Assembly: GCA_900770875.1 (NCBI GenBank)
Contig: CAAGLV010000029.1
Span: 1 to 17,668 of the forward strand
DNA length: 17,668 nucleotides
Source of the DNA: Flavobacteriales bacterium
GTDB taxonomy: Bacteria > Bacteroidota > Bacteroidia > Flavobacteriales > Weeksellaceae
Reading direction: 5' to 3'
Made by a program: the position numbers and the translations under genes
Part shown: one piece after another, positions 1 to 7,191 of the stretch
How the letters are laid out: every line of letters starts with the position of its first letter
How positions within the stretch are numbered: position 1 is the stretch's first letter
Notes under the pieces: generated by a model
What the model was told of the DNA's origin: nothing
The model's database searches: none
The model's input: only the letters and a program-made list of their open reading frames with translations

Positions 1-1731
1 GGAATTTATATTTTGCTTAAAGAGATTATTGATAACTGTATTGACGAGTTTGTTATGGGCTCGGGTAAAACAGTAGAAATTAATCTGCGCGAAGACGAAG
101 TTACTGTTCGCGATTATGGACGAGGAATTCCTTTAGGTAAAATGATAGATGCTGTATCTAAAATGAATACCGGAGGAAAATACGATTCGCAAGCATTTAA
201 AAAATCGGTTGGGTTAAATGGTGTTGGTACAAAAGCAGTAAATGCGTTATCTACTTATTTTAGAGTACAATCGGTTCGTGATGGTAAAACGCGCGTAGCC
301 GAATTCTCGAAAGGTGAGTTAACCAATCAAGAAGAAGAAAAAGAAACGTCTTTACGTAAAGGAACTAAAATTACATTTGTTCCAGATAAAAATATCTTTT
401 TAAACTATAAATTCAGAAACGAGTACATCGTACGTATGTTAAAAAACTACGTGTACTTAAATCCGGGATTAAAAATTGTTTTTAATGGAGAAGAATTTTA
501 TTCTACCGAAGGTTTAAAAGATTTATTACGCGATAATATCGAAGACGAAACCATTTACGATATTATCCATTTACGTGGAGAAGACATCGAAATTGCTTTA
601 ACACACAGTTCAAAATCATATTCCGAAACCTATTATTCGTTTGTTAACGGACAAAATACAACACAAGGTGGTACGCATTTAGCAGCTTTTAAAGAAGCAA
701 TTGCTAAAACAGTTCGCGAGTTTTATAACAAGAATTACGATCCGGCCGATGTTCGTAAATCGATTATCGGAGCAATTTCCATTAAAGTAATCGAACCGGT
801 TTTCGAATCACAAACCAAAACAAAATTAGGTTCAAACGAAATCGGACCAGGAATGACAACGGTTCGTACATTCATTAACGATTTTGTTAAAACAAATTTA
901 GATAATTACTTACATAAAAATCCCGAAGTTGCACAAGCGTTAGAGCGTAAGATTAAACAATCTGAAACCGAACGTAAAGAACTTTCAGGAATTAGAAAAT
1001 TAGCACGCGATCGTGCAAAAAAAGTAAGCTTACATAATAAAAAATTAAGAGATTGTCGCCAGCATTATAATGATCCTAAAGCAGCATTACGTTTAGATAC
1101 AACAATCTTTATTACCGAGGGAGATTCGGCTTCTGGATCAATCACAAAAAGTAGAAGTCCCGAGACGCAAGCCGTTTTTAGTTTACGTGGAAAGCCTTTA
1201 AATACGTATGGTTTAACAAAGAAAATTGTATACGAAAACGAAGAATTTAACTTGTTACAAGCGGCGCTTAACATCGAAAATGGATTAGAAGATTTACGAT
1301 ACAATAACGTAGTAATCGCTACCGATGCCGATGTCGATGGAATGCACATTCGTTTATTAACAATTACGTTTTTCTTACAGTTTTTCCCAGAGTTAATTAA
1401 AGAAGGACATTTATATATTTTACAAACACCGTTATTCCGTGTGCGTAATAAAAAAGAAACAAGATATTGTTATACAGAAGAAGAACGAGTTGACGCAATT
1501 AATTCGTTAGGTAAAAATCCAGAAATTACACGATTTAAAGGTTTAGGAGAAATTTCGCCAGACGAGTTTAAAAACTTCATCGGAAAAGATATCCGTCTCG
1601 AGCCTGTTATGATTGGGAAAGATGGATCTATAGAACAGATGTTAGAGTTTTACATGGGAAAAAATACGCCAACGCGTCAAGAGTTTATCATCAATAACTT
1701 ATCTATAGATGCAGTTACAAACGAAATATAA
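1..1731 (+). CDS. parE: DNA topoisomerase IV subunit B, 5' end outside window
   Basis: This is the ATPase subunit of topoisomerase IV, which with ParC decatenates and relaxes chromosomes. The reading frame is open from base 1 (Gly-Ile-Tyr-Ile-Leu-Leu-Lys-Glu), so the TTG at 13 is an internal Leu and roughly 45-50 N-terminal residues are missing, judging by the family's usual 620 or so. Counting from that TTG: the GHKL ATP site is seen as EIIDN (4-8), GRGIP (36-40) and GLNGVGTKAVNALS (67-80); the transducer loop is QTKTKLGS (267-274); the TOPRIM metal site is EGDSASGS (369-376) and DADVDGMH (438-445); RFKGLGE closes the domain. Ser in EGDSASGS, where gyrases have EGDSAGGS, together with parC next door favours ParE over GyrB. 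The gap to parC is 62 bases with no terminator or clear promoter, so the two genes are probably one operon. Confidence 0.93.
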   Translation, partial: GIYILLKEIIDNCIDEFVMGSGKTVEINLREDEVTVRDYGRGIPLGKMIDAVSKMNTGGKYDSQAFKKSVGLNGVGTKAVNALSTYFRVQSVRDGKTRVAEFSKGELTNQEEEKETSLRKGTKITFVPDKNIFLNYKFRNEYIVRMLKNYVYLNPGLKIVFNGEEFYSTEGLKDLLRDNIEDETIYDIIHLRGEDIEIALTHSSKSYSETYYSFVNGQNTTQGGTHLAAFKEAIAKTVREFYNKNYDPADVRKSIIGAISIKVIEPVFESQTKTKLGSNEIGPGMTTVRTFINDFVKTNLDNYLHKNPEVAQALERKIKQSETERKELSGIRKLARDRAKKVSLHNKKLRDCRQHYNDPKAALRLDTTIFITEGDSASGSITKSRSPETQAVFSLRGKPLNTYGLTKKIVYENEEFNLLQAALNIENGLEDLRYNNVVIATDADVDGMHIRLLTITFFLQFFPELIKEGHLYILQTPLFRVRNKKETRYCYTEEERVDAINSLGKNPEITRFKGLGEISPDEFKNFIGKDIRLEPVMIGKDGSIEQMLEFYMGKNTPTRQEFIINNLSIDAVTNEI

Positions 1732-1793
1732 ACTTCGTTTTACAAAATCAAGATTAAAAAGAATCAAAATTAACATTAGATAAATAGCATCAT

Positions 1794-4361
1794 ATGCAAT
1801 TAGAAGGAGAAAGCATCAAGAAAGTATCTGGTATGTACCAAGATTGGTTTCTTGATTACGCTTCTTATGTAATTTTAGAACGTGCAATTCCGTCAATTTA
1901 CGATGGACTAAAGCCTGTTCAGCGTCGTATTTTACACTCGATGCGCGAGTTAGAAGATGGTCGTTACAACAAAGTAGCCAACATTGTTGGTAACACGATG
2001 AAGTATCACCCACACGGTGATGCAGCCATTTCTGACGCCATTGCACAAATAGGACAAAAAGAATTATTAATCGATATGCAAGGAAACTGGGGAAATATTT
2101 ATACCGGCGACCGAGCGGCAGCAGCACGTTACATCGAAGCACGTTTAACAAAATTTGCATTAGAAGTTGTTTTTAATCCAAAAACAACCAAATGGCAACC
2201 TTCGTACGATGGACGTAATCGCGAGCCAGTCGATTTACCAATTAAATTCCCATTGCTTTTAGCACAAGGAGTAGAAGGAATTGCAGTTGGTTTATCAACA
2301 AAAATATTACCTCATAATTTTAACGAATTAATCGATGCTTCAATCGCTCATTTAAGAGGAAAGAAATTTCAGGTTTTTCCAGATTTCTTAACAGGCGGAT
2401 TAATCGATGTTTCTGATTATAACGATGGATTACGTGGAGGAAAAGTGCGTGTACGTGCCCGTATTTCGCAAGAAGATAAAACTTTACTTAAGATAACGGA
2501 TATTCCGTACGGAACAACAACAGGTTCTTTAATCGATTCGATTTTAAAAGCGAATGATAAAGGAAAAATTAAAATCAAAAAGATCGAGGACAATACAGCA
2601 GCCGAAGTCGAGATTTTAATTCACCTTGTTCCAGGGATTTCGCCAGATAAAACAATCGATGCCTTATATGCATTTACAGATTGCGAAATTTCGATTTCGC
2701 CAAATGCTTGTGTAATTACCGATCAAAAACCCGAATTTTTAACAGTTACTGATATTCTTAAATTTAATACGGATAATACATTAGCTTTATTAAAGAAGGA
2801 ATTAGAAATTGAGTTAGACGAATTACAAGAACAATGGCATTTTTCTTCGTTAGAACGAATTTTTATCGAACAACGAATTTATCACGATATCGAAGAAGAA
2901 GAAACTTGGGAAGGTGTAATTGCGGCAATCGATAAAGGATTAAAACCTCATATTGCACATTTAATTCGCGAAGTAACCGAAGAAGATATTGCACGTTTAA
3001 CCGAAATCAAAATTAAGCGTATTTCTAAATTCGATTTAGATAAAGCACAACAATTCATCGAATCGTTAGAAGAAAAAATTGCTAACGTAAAACATCATTT
3101 AGCGAATTTAATCGATTTTGCGGTTGAATATTTTAAAAATTTAAAAGCAAAATACGGGAAAGACAAAGCGCGTCGTACCGAAATCAGAACATTTGATACC
3201 ATTGATGCATCAAAAGTTGCAGTTGCAAATACACGTTTTTATGTCGATCGTACGGAAGGTTTTATCGGAACATCATTAAAGAAAGACGAGTTTTTATTCG
3301 AATGTTCGGATATCGACGATATCATCGTTTTCCGCCAAGATGGAACAATGATCGTAACCAAAGTAGATGCAAAAACATTTGTTGGTAAAGGAATTATTCA
3401 TGTTGGTGTTTGGCGTAAAAACGACAAACGAACAATCTATAATTTAATTTATCGCGATGCGAAAAACGGACCAGCTTATCAAAAACGTTTTGCCGTAACC
3501 GGAATTACACGTGATAAAGAATACGATTTAACTGCGGGTAATAAAGGATCGGAAGTGTTGTATTTTTCGGCAAATCCAAACGGAGAAGCCGAAGTGATTT
3601 CAGTAATCTTAAAAACGCATCAGCGTATTAAAAAATTAAAGTTCGATTTAGATTTTGCCGATTTAGCTGTTAAAGGGCGTTCGAGTAAAGGAAATTTGGT
3701 AACGAAATATCCAATCAAAAAAATCGAATTAAAGGAGGAAGGAGTTTCTACTTTAGCGCCTCGCCAAATTTGGTACGATCCTACAGTTCGCCGTTTAAAT
3801 GCCGACGAACGCGGAGATTTATTAGGTTCGTTTAAAGGTGACGATAAAATATTAACGATAAATAGTACAGGCGAAGCGAAATTGGTAACCTTCGATTTAG
3901 GAAATCGTTTTGATGACGAAATGATTATTATCGAAAAATGGAAACCAAATAAGCCAATTACTTGTGTGTATTACGATGGTACAAAAGATAAAGTTTTTGT
4001 AAAACGATTTGTGTTAGATGATACTTTATCTACACAGGTTTTCTTTGTTAATGAAGATGAAAAATCGGAAATTAAATTTATTTCGACAGATTATTATCCG
4101 ATGATCGAGCTTAATTTCTCTAAAATAAAAGGAATCGAGCGCGAACCAGAGGTAATTAATCTAGAAGAATTTATTACCGTTAAAGGAATTAAAGCGCAAG
4201 GAAATCAGCTTACAACATATAAATTAAGACAAATTATAACGTTAGAACCGCTTCCGTACGAAGAGCCAGAAGAGGTTATAGAAGAATTAGATGAAGATGA
4301 GGTTCAGCCATCTTTATTTGATGCAATTGAAGAAGATAATAATAACGCAGAAGAAAATTAA
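1794..4361 (+). CDS. parC: DNA topoisomerase IV subunit A
   Basis: This is the DNA-cleaving subunit of topoisomerase IV. The 855-residue protein begins with the breakage-reunion domain (DWFLDYASYVILERAIP, DGLKPVQRRIL). The catalytic tyrosine is Tyr113 in AAAARYIEARL. The quinolone-determining helix reads HPHGDAAISDAI (72-83), with Ala77 at the position of GyrA Ser83 and Asp81 at GyrA Asp87. A C-terminal beta-pinwheel region follows, with a GyrA-box-like GRSSKG at 628-633, and the last 25 or so residues form a strongly acidic tail. Length and features match Bacteroidota 'gyrase/topoisomerase IV subunit A' proteins. ParE lies just upstream. The stop codon overlaps the next gene's ATG (TAATG), which suggests translational coupling. 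Confidence 0.93.
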   Translation: MQLEGESIKKVSGMYQDWFLDYASYVILERAIPSIYDGLKPVQRRILHSMRELEDGRYNKVANIVGNTMKYHPHGDAAISDAIAQIGQKELLIDMQGNWGNIYTGDRAAAARYIEARLTKFALEVVFNPKTTKWQPSYDGRNREPVDLPIKFPLLLAQGVEGIAVGLSTKILPHNFNELIDASIAHLRGKKFQVFPDFLTGGLIDVSDYNDGLRGGKVRVRARISQEDKTLLKITDIPYGTTTGSLIDSILKANDKGKIKIKKIEDNTAAEVEILIHLVPGISPDKTIDALYAFTDCEISISPNACVITDQKPEFLTVTDILKFNTDNTLALLKKELEIELDELQEQWHFSSLERIFIEQRIYHDIEEEETWEGVIAAIDKGLKPHIAHLIREVTEEDIARLTEIKIKRISKFDLDKAQQFIESLEEKIANVKHHLANLIDFAVEYFKNLKAKYGKDKARRTEIRTFDTIDASKVAVANTRFYVDRTEGFIGTSLKKDEFLFECSDIDDIIVFRQDGTMIVTKVDAKTFVGKGIIHVGVWRKNDKRTIYNLIYRDAKNGPAYQKRFAVTGITRDKEYDLTAGNKGSEVLYFSANPNGEAEVISVILKTHQRIKKLKFDLDFADLAVKGRSSKGNLVTKYPIKKIELKEEGVSTLAPRQIWYDPTVRRLNADERGDLLGSFKGDDKILTINSTGEAKLVTFDLGNRFDDEMIIIEKWKPNKPITCVYYDGTKDKVFVKRFVLDDTLSTQVFFVNEDEKSEIKFISTDYYPMIELNFSKIKGIEREPEVINLEEFITVKGIKAQGNQLTTYKLRQIITLEPLPYEEPEEVIEELDEDEVQPSLFDAIEEDNNNAEEN

Positions 4362-5065
4362 TGGGAGGAGTTTCTTTAATTGTTATTGCTTTAATAGCAG
4401 TAAATGTAATAGTAAGTTGGAAAGGATTTAATGATTTATCTTTTTTTGATAAATATAAATTTCAGGTTGGTCCAATTATCCAACGAAAAGAACATTATCG
4501 TATTTTAAGTTCAGGATTTCTACATGTGGATATCATGCATCTTTTATTTAATATGATGACGTTGTATTTCTTTGCCGATTTTTTAATCGATTTTTTTGCA
4601 AGCCCTAAAGGAATGTTCTTTGGTGATTATTCGATGATGAATATGAATGTAGGTTACGGCATGTTTTTATTAGTTTACCTAGCTTCGGTAATTGGAGGAA
4701 ATTTGATGGCCTTATTTATGCATAAAAATCAATCTTATTATTCGGCTGTTGGTGCATCAGGAGGAGTTTCAGGAATTTTGTTTGCAGCAATTGCAGCTTT
4801 TCCCGAATTAGAATTACGTATTTTCTTTGCTATCCCAATGCCAGCTTGGATTTTTGCAATTTTGTATTTAGGATATTCGGTTTACGGCATGAAAAATAAC
4901 ATCGGAAATATAGGACATACAGCGCATTTAGGTGGAGCAGTAGTGGGATTATTAGCTTCGATTGTTTATTTCCCTACTTTATTAGAGTATAATTTACTTT
5001 ATATTTTAGGAATGTTAATTCCGTTAGGATGGTTAGGATACATCATGATAAAAGATAAAGGATAA
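4361..5065 (+). CDS. rhomboid family intramembrane serine protease
   Basis: This 234-residue polytopic membrane protein would cleave transmembrane substrates within the inner membrane. The rhomboid signature is complete: HLLFN (60-64, the His/Asn pair that stabilises the oxyanion), GASGGVSG (131-138, nucleophile Ser133) and HTAHLGG (186-192, catalytic His189). About six hydrophobic segments are visible, at roughly 4-20, 50-80, 98-120, 128-148, 158-176 and 188-228. The start overlaps the parC stop by one base, so the gene is the third of the parE-parC operon, and its last codons are followed closely by a hairpin terminator. The substrate cannot be told from sequence, and there is no evident functional link to topoisomerase IV beyond co-expression. 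Confidence 0.9.
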   Translation: MGGVSLIVIALIAVNVIVSWKGFNDLSFFDKYKFQVGPIIQRKEHYRILSSGFLHVDIMHLLFNMMTLYFFADFLIDFFASPKGMFFGDYSMMNMNVGYGMFLLVYLASVIGGNLMALFMHKNQSYYSAVGASGGVSGILFAAIAAFPELELRIFFAIPMPAWIFAILYLGYSVYGMKNNIGNIGHTAHLGGAVVGLLASIVYFPTLLEYNLLYILGMLIPLGWLGYIMIKDKG

Positions 5066-5076
5066 ATAAATGATAC

Positions 5077-5112
5077 AAAAAAGGCTCGAAATTTAATTTC
5101 GAGCCTTTTTTT
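5077..5112. terminator. bidirectional intrinsic terminator, rhomboid gene and NlpC gene
   Basis: A perfect 10-bp stem, GGCTCGAAAT / ATTTCGAGCC (5083-5105), with a 3-base loop is flanked by six A on the left and seven T on the right. It therefore reads as a Rho-independent terminator on both strands, between two convergent genes that end at 5065 and 5131. Confidence 0.9.
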
Positions 5113-5130
5113 ATATTGTATGATATAATT

Positions 5131-5763
5131 TTATAACACGCGTTTTACGTATAAAAGTCTTTTCGCCCAATAGCTATCACTTAAAGAAGTAATTGTAACG
5201 CCTTGCGAGGTAGACGAATGGATAAATGTTAAAGAACCGTCTTGGCTTCTGCTGTGGATAATCCCTACATGCGAAACTCTACTTCCACCTCTTGTAGCAA
5301 AGAAAACTAAATCTCCTTCGCGAGCTTCTTCTGTAGAGATACGAATACCTTCTTTTGCCTGATCGGCAGAAACACGAGGTAAATTCATATTAAAAGATTC
5401 AAAAACACTTTTAACAAAAGAAGAACAATCAATACCAGTTCTGGTTGTACCACCGTAACGATAAGGTGTGCCGATATAAGTTTCGGCTTCTTTCATTAAA
5501 AATTCAGTAAATAAATTATTTGTTTCGTCTAAAACATTGTTTAAAACAATCATAGACGATTCTTCGTTTTTCGTATTAATTGGTTCAACTTCTAAATTAG
5601 CACGTTTATTGATTAATTTAGTTTGCGAATCAATTAATCTAGCTTGTGGAATATAGCTCTTGGTAGAGTATTCCTTCACCTCCGAAACAGAGGTTAAAGA
5701 TGAACATGAAGTGATGAACATCGTACAAATTATTGCAGCCACACCTAATAGCGATGTTTTCAT
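5131..5763 (-). CDS. NlpC/P60 family lipoprotein, putative peptidoglycan endopeptidase
   Basis: This is a 210-residue probable cell-wall hydrolase that cuts peptide stems of peptidoglycan. Residues 1-19 are a lipoprotein signal with lipobox FITSC, so Cys20 would be lipidated and the protein membrane-anchored in the periplasm. A Ser/Glu-rich linker (about 21-85) leads to the NlpC/P60 domain (about 90-210). The catalytic residues are Cys113 in GIDCSSFV, His165 in VSHVGI and a third polar residue, probably His182 in FIHSST. TPYRYGG before the Cys is typical of the Spr/MepS-like group. The ATG at 5763 begins a good signal peptide, so the start is secure. The gene stands alone, convergent with the rhomboid gene and divergent from the tRNA cluster. 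The exact bond cleaved is not predictable. Confidence 0.92.
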   Translation of the reverse strand: MKTSLLGVAAIICTMFITSCSSLTSVSEVKEYSTKSYIPQARLIDSQTKLINKRANLEVEPINTKNEESSMIVLNNVLDETNNLFTEFLMKEAETYIGTPYRYGGTTRTGIDCSSFVKSVFESFNMNLPRVSADQAKEGIRISTEEAREGDLVFFATRGGSRVSHVGIIHSRSQDGSLTFIHSSTSQGVTITSLSDSYWAKRLLYVKRVL

Positions 5764-5804
5764 GATTATATTATAAGTTTTAGTTATACCGTTTTCAAGT
5801 AAAT

Positions 5805-5812
5805 CAAATATA
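5805..5812 (-). promoter_or_regulatory. candidate -7 element for the NlpC lipoprotein gene
   Basis: On the minus strand this reads TATATTTG, an exact TAnnTTTG Bacteroidota -7 box, 42 bases upstream of the ATG at 5763. No TTG is seen at the expected 19-21 bases further upstream, so this is a half-supported promoter. Confidence 0.45.
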
Positions 5813-5918
5813 TTCTTTTATATGTATATGCATAGTATTTAAAGCCTTATTTGACAATATATTAACTTTTTTAAGAAAATTTTAACACAGGTTAACTAAA
5901 AAAATATTTGCTGAAGAT

Positions 5919-5948
5919 TTGGAAGTTTCAAAAAATGCTATAATTTTG
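5919..5948 (+). promoter_or_regulatory. promoter of first tRNA-Glu gene
   Basis: TTG (5919-5921), a 19-base spacer and TAATTTTG (5941-5948) match the Bacteroidota TTG/TAnnTTTG promoter. Transcription would begin near 5955, about 33 bases before the tRNA. No gene lies between, so this serves the tRNA-Glu/rpsT cluster. Confidence 0.8.
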
Positions 5949-5987
5949 CACTCGCTTTTGATAACGATATCAATTGTTGTCGAGAAT

Positions 5988-6059
5988 GGCCCATTCGTCT
6001 AGTGGTTAGGACATCAGATTTTCATTCTGGAAGCAGGAGTTCGATTCTCCTATGGGCTA
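5988..6059 (+). tRNA. tRNA-Glu (UUC), divergent isodecoder
   Basis: This is a 72-base cloverleaf. The acceptor GGCCCAT / ATGGGCT has a G1-U72 wobble and discriminator A6059. The D arm starts GTCTAGTGGTTAGGAC. The anticodon stem TCAGA / TCTGG encloses loop TTTTCAT, giving anticodon TTC (Glu). The T arm is CAGGAGTTCGATTCTCCT. CCA is not encoded. It differs from the three other tRNA-Glu genes in this cluster at several paired positions with the pairing kept, so it looks functional rather than decayed. Confidence 0.95.
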
Positions 6060-6096
6060 CATAAAGAAATATTTTTTAAATATTAATAAAATTATT

Positions 6097-6128
6097 TTGG
6101 CTAGATAAAAAAAATGTTTTTATCTTTG
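6097..6128 (+). promoter_or_regulatory. promoter of rpsT
   Basis: TTG (6097-6099), a 21-base spacer and TATCTTTG (6121-6128) form a good Bacteroidota promoter 31 bases before the rpsT ATG. It lies after the first tRNA-Glu, so rpsT probably has its own start site in addition to any read-through. Confidence 0.82.
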
Positions 6129-6159
6129 CCGAACTAAAATAGAAAGAGATTTAAAGGTT

Positions 6160-6414
6160 ATGGCAAATCATAAGTCAGCATTAAAAAGAATTAGACAATC
6201 AGCGGTTAGACGCGATCGTAACAAATATTACCACAAGTCAGCTCGTACAGCTATTAAAGCTTTAAGAGGAACTGAAGAAAAAGCGGAAGCTGAAGCAGTT
6301 TTCCCAAAAGTATCTTCAATGATTGACAAATTAGCTAAAAGAAACATTATTCACAAGAATAAAGCTTCAAACTTAAAATCTAAGTTAGCTAAACATATTG
6401 CGGGATTAGCTTAA
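6160..6414 (+). CDS. rpsT: 30S ribosomal protein S20
   Basis: This is a primary-binding protein of the small ribosomal subunit that contacts 16S rRNA. The 84-residue, Lys/Arg/Ala-rich protein has the S20 hallmarks: MANHKSALKRIRQ at the N terminus, a basic helical bundle, and the NKASNLKSKLAKHI segment near the C terminus. Length and start fit the family. It sits between tRNA-Glu genes, with a promoter just upstream and the next tRNA only 13 bases after its stop, so rpsT and tRNA-Glu copy two are almost certainly co-transcribed and separated by RNA processing. Confidence 0.97.
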   Translation: MANHKSALKRIRQSAVRRDRNKYYHKSARTAIKALRGTEEKAEAEAVFPKVSSMIDKLAKRNIIHKNKASNLKSKLAKHIAGLA

Positions 6415-6427
6415 TAATCATACAAGT

Positions 6428-6499
6428 GGTCCCTTCGTCTATCGGTTAGGACACTAGATTTTCATTCTAGAAAGAGGGGTTCGATTCCCCTAGGGACTA
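6428..6499 (+). tRNA. tRNA-Glu (UUC), identical copy A
   Basis: This is a 72-base cloverleaf with acceptor GGTCCCT / AGGGACT (G1-U72 wobble), anticodon stem CTAGA / TCTAG, loop TTTTCAT with anticodon TTC, T arm GAGGGGTTCGATTCCCCT and discriminator A6499. CCA is not encoded. It begins 13 bases after the rpsT stop and is probably cut from the same transcript. Confidence 0.97.
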
Positions 6500-6805
6500 C
6501 AAATTAATAGATGGATTGCTGAAATATGCGATCCTTTTTTTCCTTGTTCATAGTTGTTGAAAAACAACCAGTAAGAATACTGTGTAAAGGAAATTGTTTT
6601 TTGTGTTTTGTTTGTAAAGGTTAAACATAATTGTTTGATGTTTAATCGGGAAATGAAAATGTCGCTGTATAATTCACTTGGTTCATATTATTAGAATTAT
6701 ACATCGACTTTTCTTAACGCCCACCAAAAAAACTCTATTAAAACTTATATAAAAGACGTTCTTTAATAATATTTTTAAAGTAAAAGATAATAAAATTTGA
6801 AAATT
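6500..6805 (+). other. 306-base inter-tRNA spacer with hairpins, no clear gene
   Basis: This spacer lies between two identical tRNA-Glu genes and holds no convincing coding sequence; the longest forward ORF seen is 32 codons (6526-6624) with no family resemblance. It contains three inverted repeats in a row: GTTGTT-GAAA-AACAAC (6553-6568); GGTTAAACAT / ATGTTTAATC (6619-6647, 9-base loop, one G-U pair); and a long imperfect one (6655-6713, listed separately). No TAnnTTTG promoter was found just before the next tRNA, so copy B may depend on read-through across this spacer. It could be a leader or spacer RNA, an undescribed ncRNA, or remains of a small palindromic element. Confidence 0.45.
6655..6713. 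repeat. long imperfect inverted repeat (hairpin)
   Basis: The left arm GTCGCTGTATAATTC (6661-6675) pairs with the right arm GAATTATACATCGAC (6694-6708) across an 18-base loop, with a single C/T mismatch in 15 positions. With one bulged T, the arms extend through GAAAA (6655-6659) against TTTTC (6709-6713, imperfectly aligned) to about 20 bp. It is not followed by a clean T-run, so it is not a typical terminator. Confidence 0.7.
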
Positions 6806-6877
6806 GGTCCCTTCGTCTATCGGTTAGGACACTAGATTTTCATTCTAGAAAGAGGGGTTCGATTCCCCTAGGGACTA
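6806..6877 (+). tRNA. tRNA-Glu (UUC), identical copy B
   Basis: The sequence is identical over 72 bases to the tRNA at 6428-6499, with the same acceptor, TTC anticodon and discriminator A, and no encoded CCA. The flanks differ apart from a shared CAAATT after the 3' end. No strong promoter is seen directly upstream. Confidence 0.97.
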
Positions 6878-6925
6878 CAAATTTTTATTCAATTAAAAAT
6901 ATTTAAAAAATAATTAAAATATTAT

Positions 6926-6955
6926 TTGTGAAATTAAAAAAGATGTTTATCTTTG
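6926..6955 (+). promoter_or_regulatory. promoter of last tRNA-Glu gene
   Basis: TTG (6926-6928), a 19-base spacer and TATCTTTG (6948-6955) lie 21 bases before the fourth tRNA-Glu, so this copy has its own start site near 6962. Confidence 0.8.
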
Positions 6956-6976
6956 CATCACAATAATACGAAAGGC

Positions 6977-7048
6977 GGTCCCTTCGTCTATCGGTTAGGA
7001 CACTAGATTTTCATTCTAGAAAGAGGGGTTCGATTCCCCTAGGGACTA
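6977..7048 (+). tRNA. tRNA-Glu (UUC), identical copy C
   Basis: This is the third identical 72-base copy, with anticodon TTC and no encoded CCA. It has its own promoter just upstream and a terminator hairpin starting 8 bases after its 3' end, so it can be expressed as a single-gene unit as well as by read-through. Confidence 0.97.
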
Positions 7049-7056
7049 CAAAGAAA

Positions 7057-7082
7057 AGCATTCAGTTTTGGATGCTTTTTTT
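7057..7082 (+). terminator. intrinsic terminator of tRNA-Glu cluster
   Basis: The 7-bp stem AGCATTC / GGATGCT (7057-7063 with 7070-7076, one T-G pair) has loop AGTTTT and is followed by a run of T to 7082. Confidence 0.8.
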
Positions 7083-7124
7083 ATTTTGAAATAGTTTAGT
7101 TTAATTAAGAGTAATCTTAATAGG

Positions 7125-7164
7125 AAGCGTTTGAAGGTTTACAATATACTCAAACGCTTTTTTT
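7125..7164 (+). terminator. second terminator-like hairpin after the tRNA cluster
   Basis: The perfect 10-bp stem AAGCGTTTGA / TCAAACGCTT (7125-7134 with 7150-7159) has a 15-base loop and seven T. It lies 43 bases after a complete terminator with no gene between. A small hairpin, TTAAGA-GTAA-TCTTAA (7105-7120), precedes it. It is either a back-up terminator or the 3' end of a short unannotated RNA. Confidence 0.7.
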
Positions 7165-7191
7165 GTATTATCTAGTTTCGATTTTAGATAT

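Noticed and set aside
13..15. TTG at 13 as the start of parE
   Set aside because: The frame is open to base 1 and the residues before it (Gly-Ile-Tyr-Ile) match the conserved ParE sequence, so the true start lies before the window.
1065..1349. Minus-strand ORF of 94 codons inside parE
   Set aside because: Shadow of the TOPRIM-coding region; the forward frame carries all conserved motifs.
6065..6081. AT hairpin AATATT-TTTTA-AATATT after the first tRNA-Glu as a terminator
   Set aside because: The stem is only A-T and AATATT is itself palindromic; such structures are common by chance in DNA this AT-rich.
6526..6624. 32-codon ORF (MRSFFSLF...) in the inter-tRNA spacer
   Set aside because: Short, with odd composition (Phe, Val, Cys), overlaps hairpins and has no recognisable relatives; chance is the simplest explanation.
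6428..7048. tRNA repeats as attachment sites of an integrated element
   Set aside because: The repeats are complete functional tRNA genes, and no integrase or other mobile-element gene lies between or near them.
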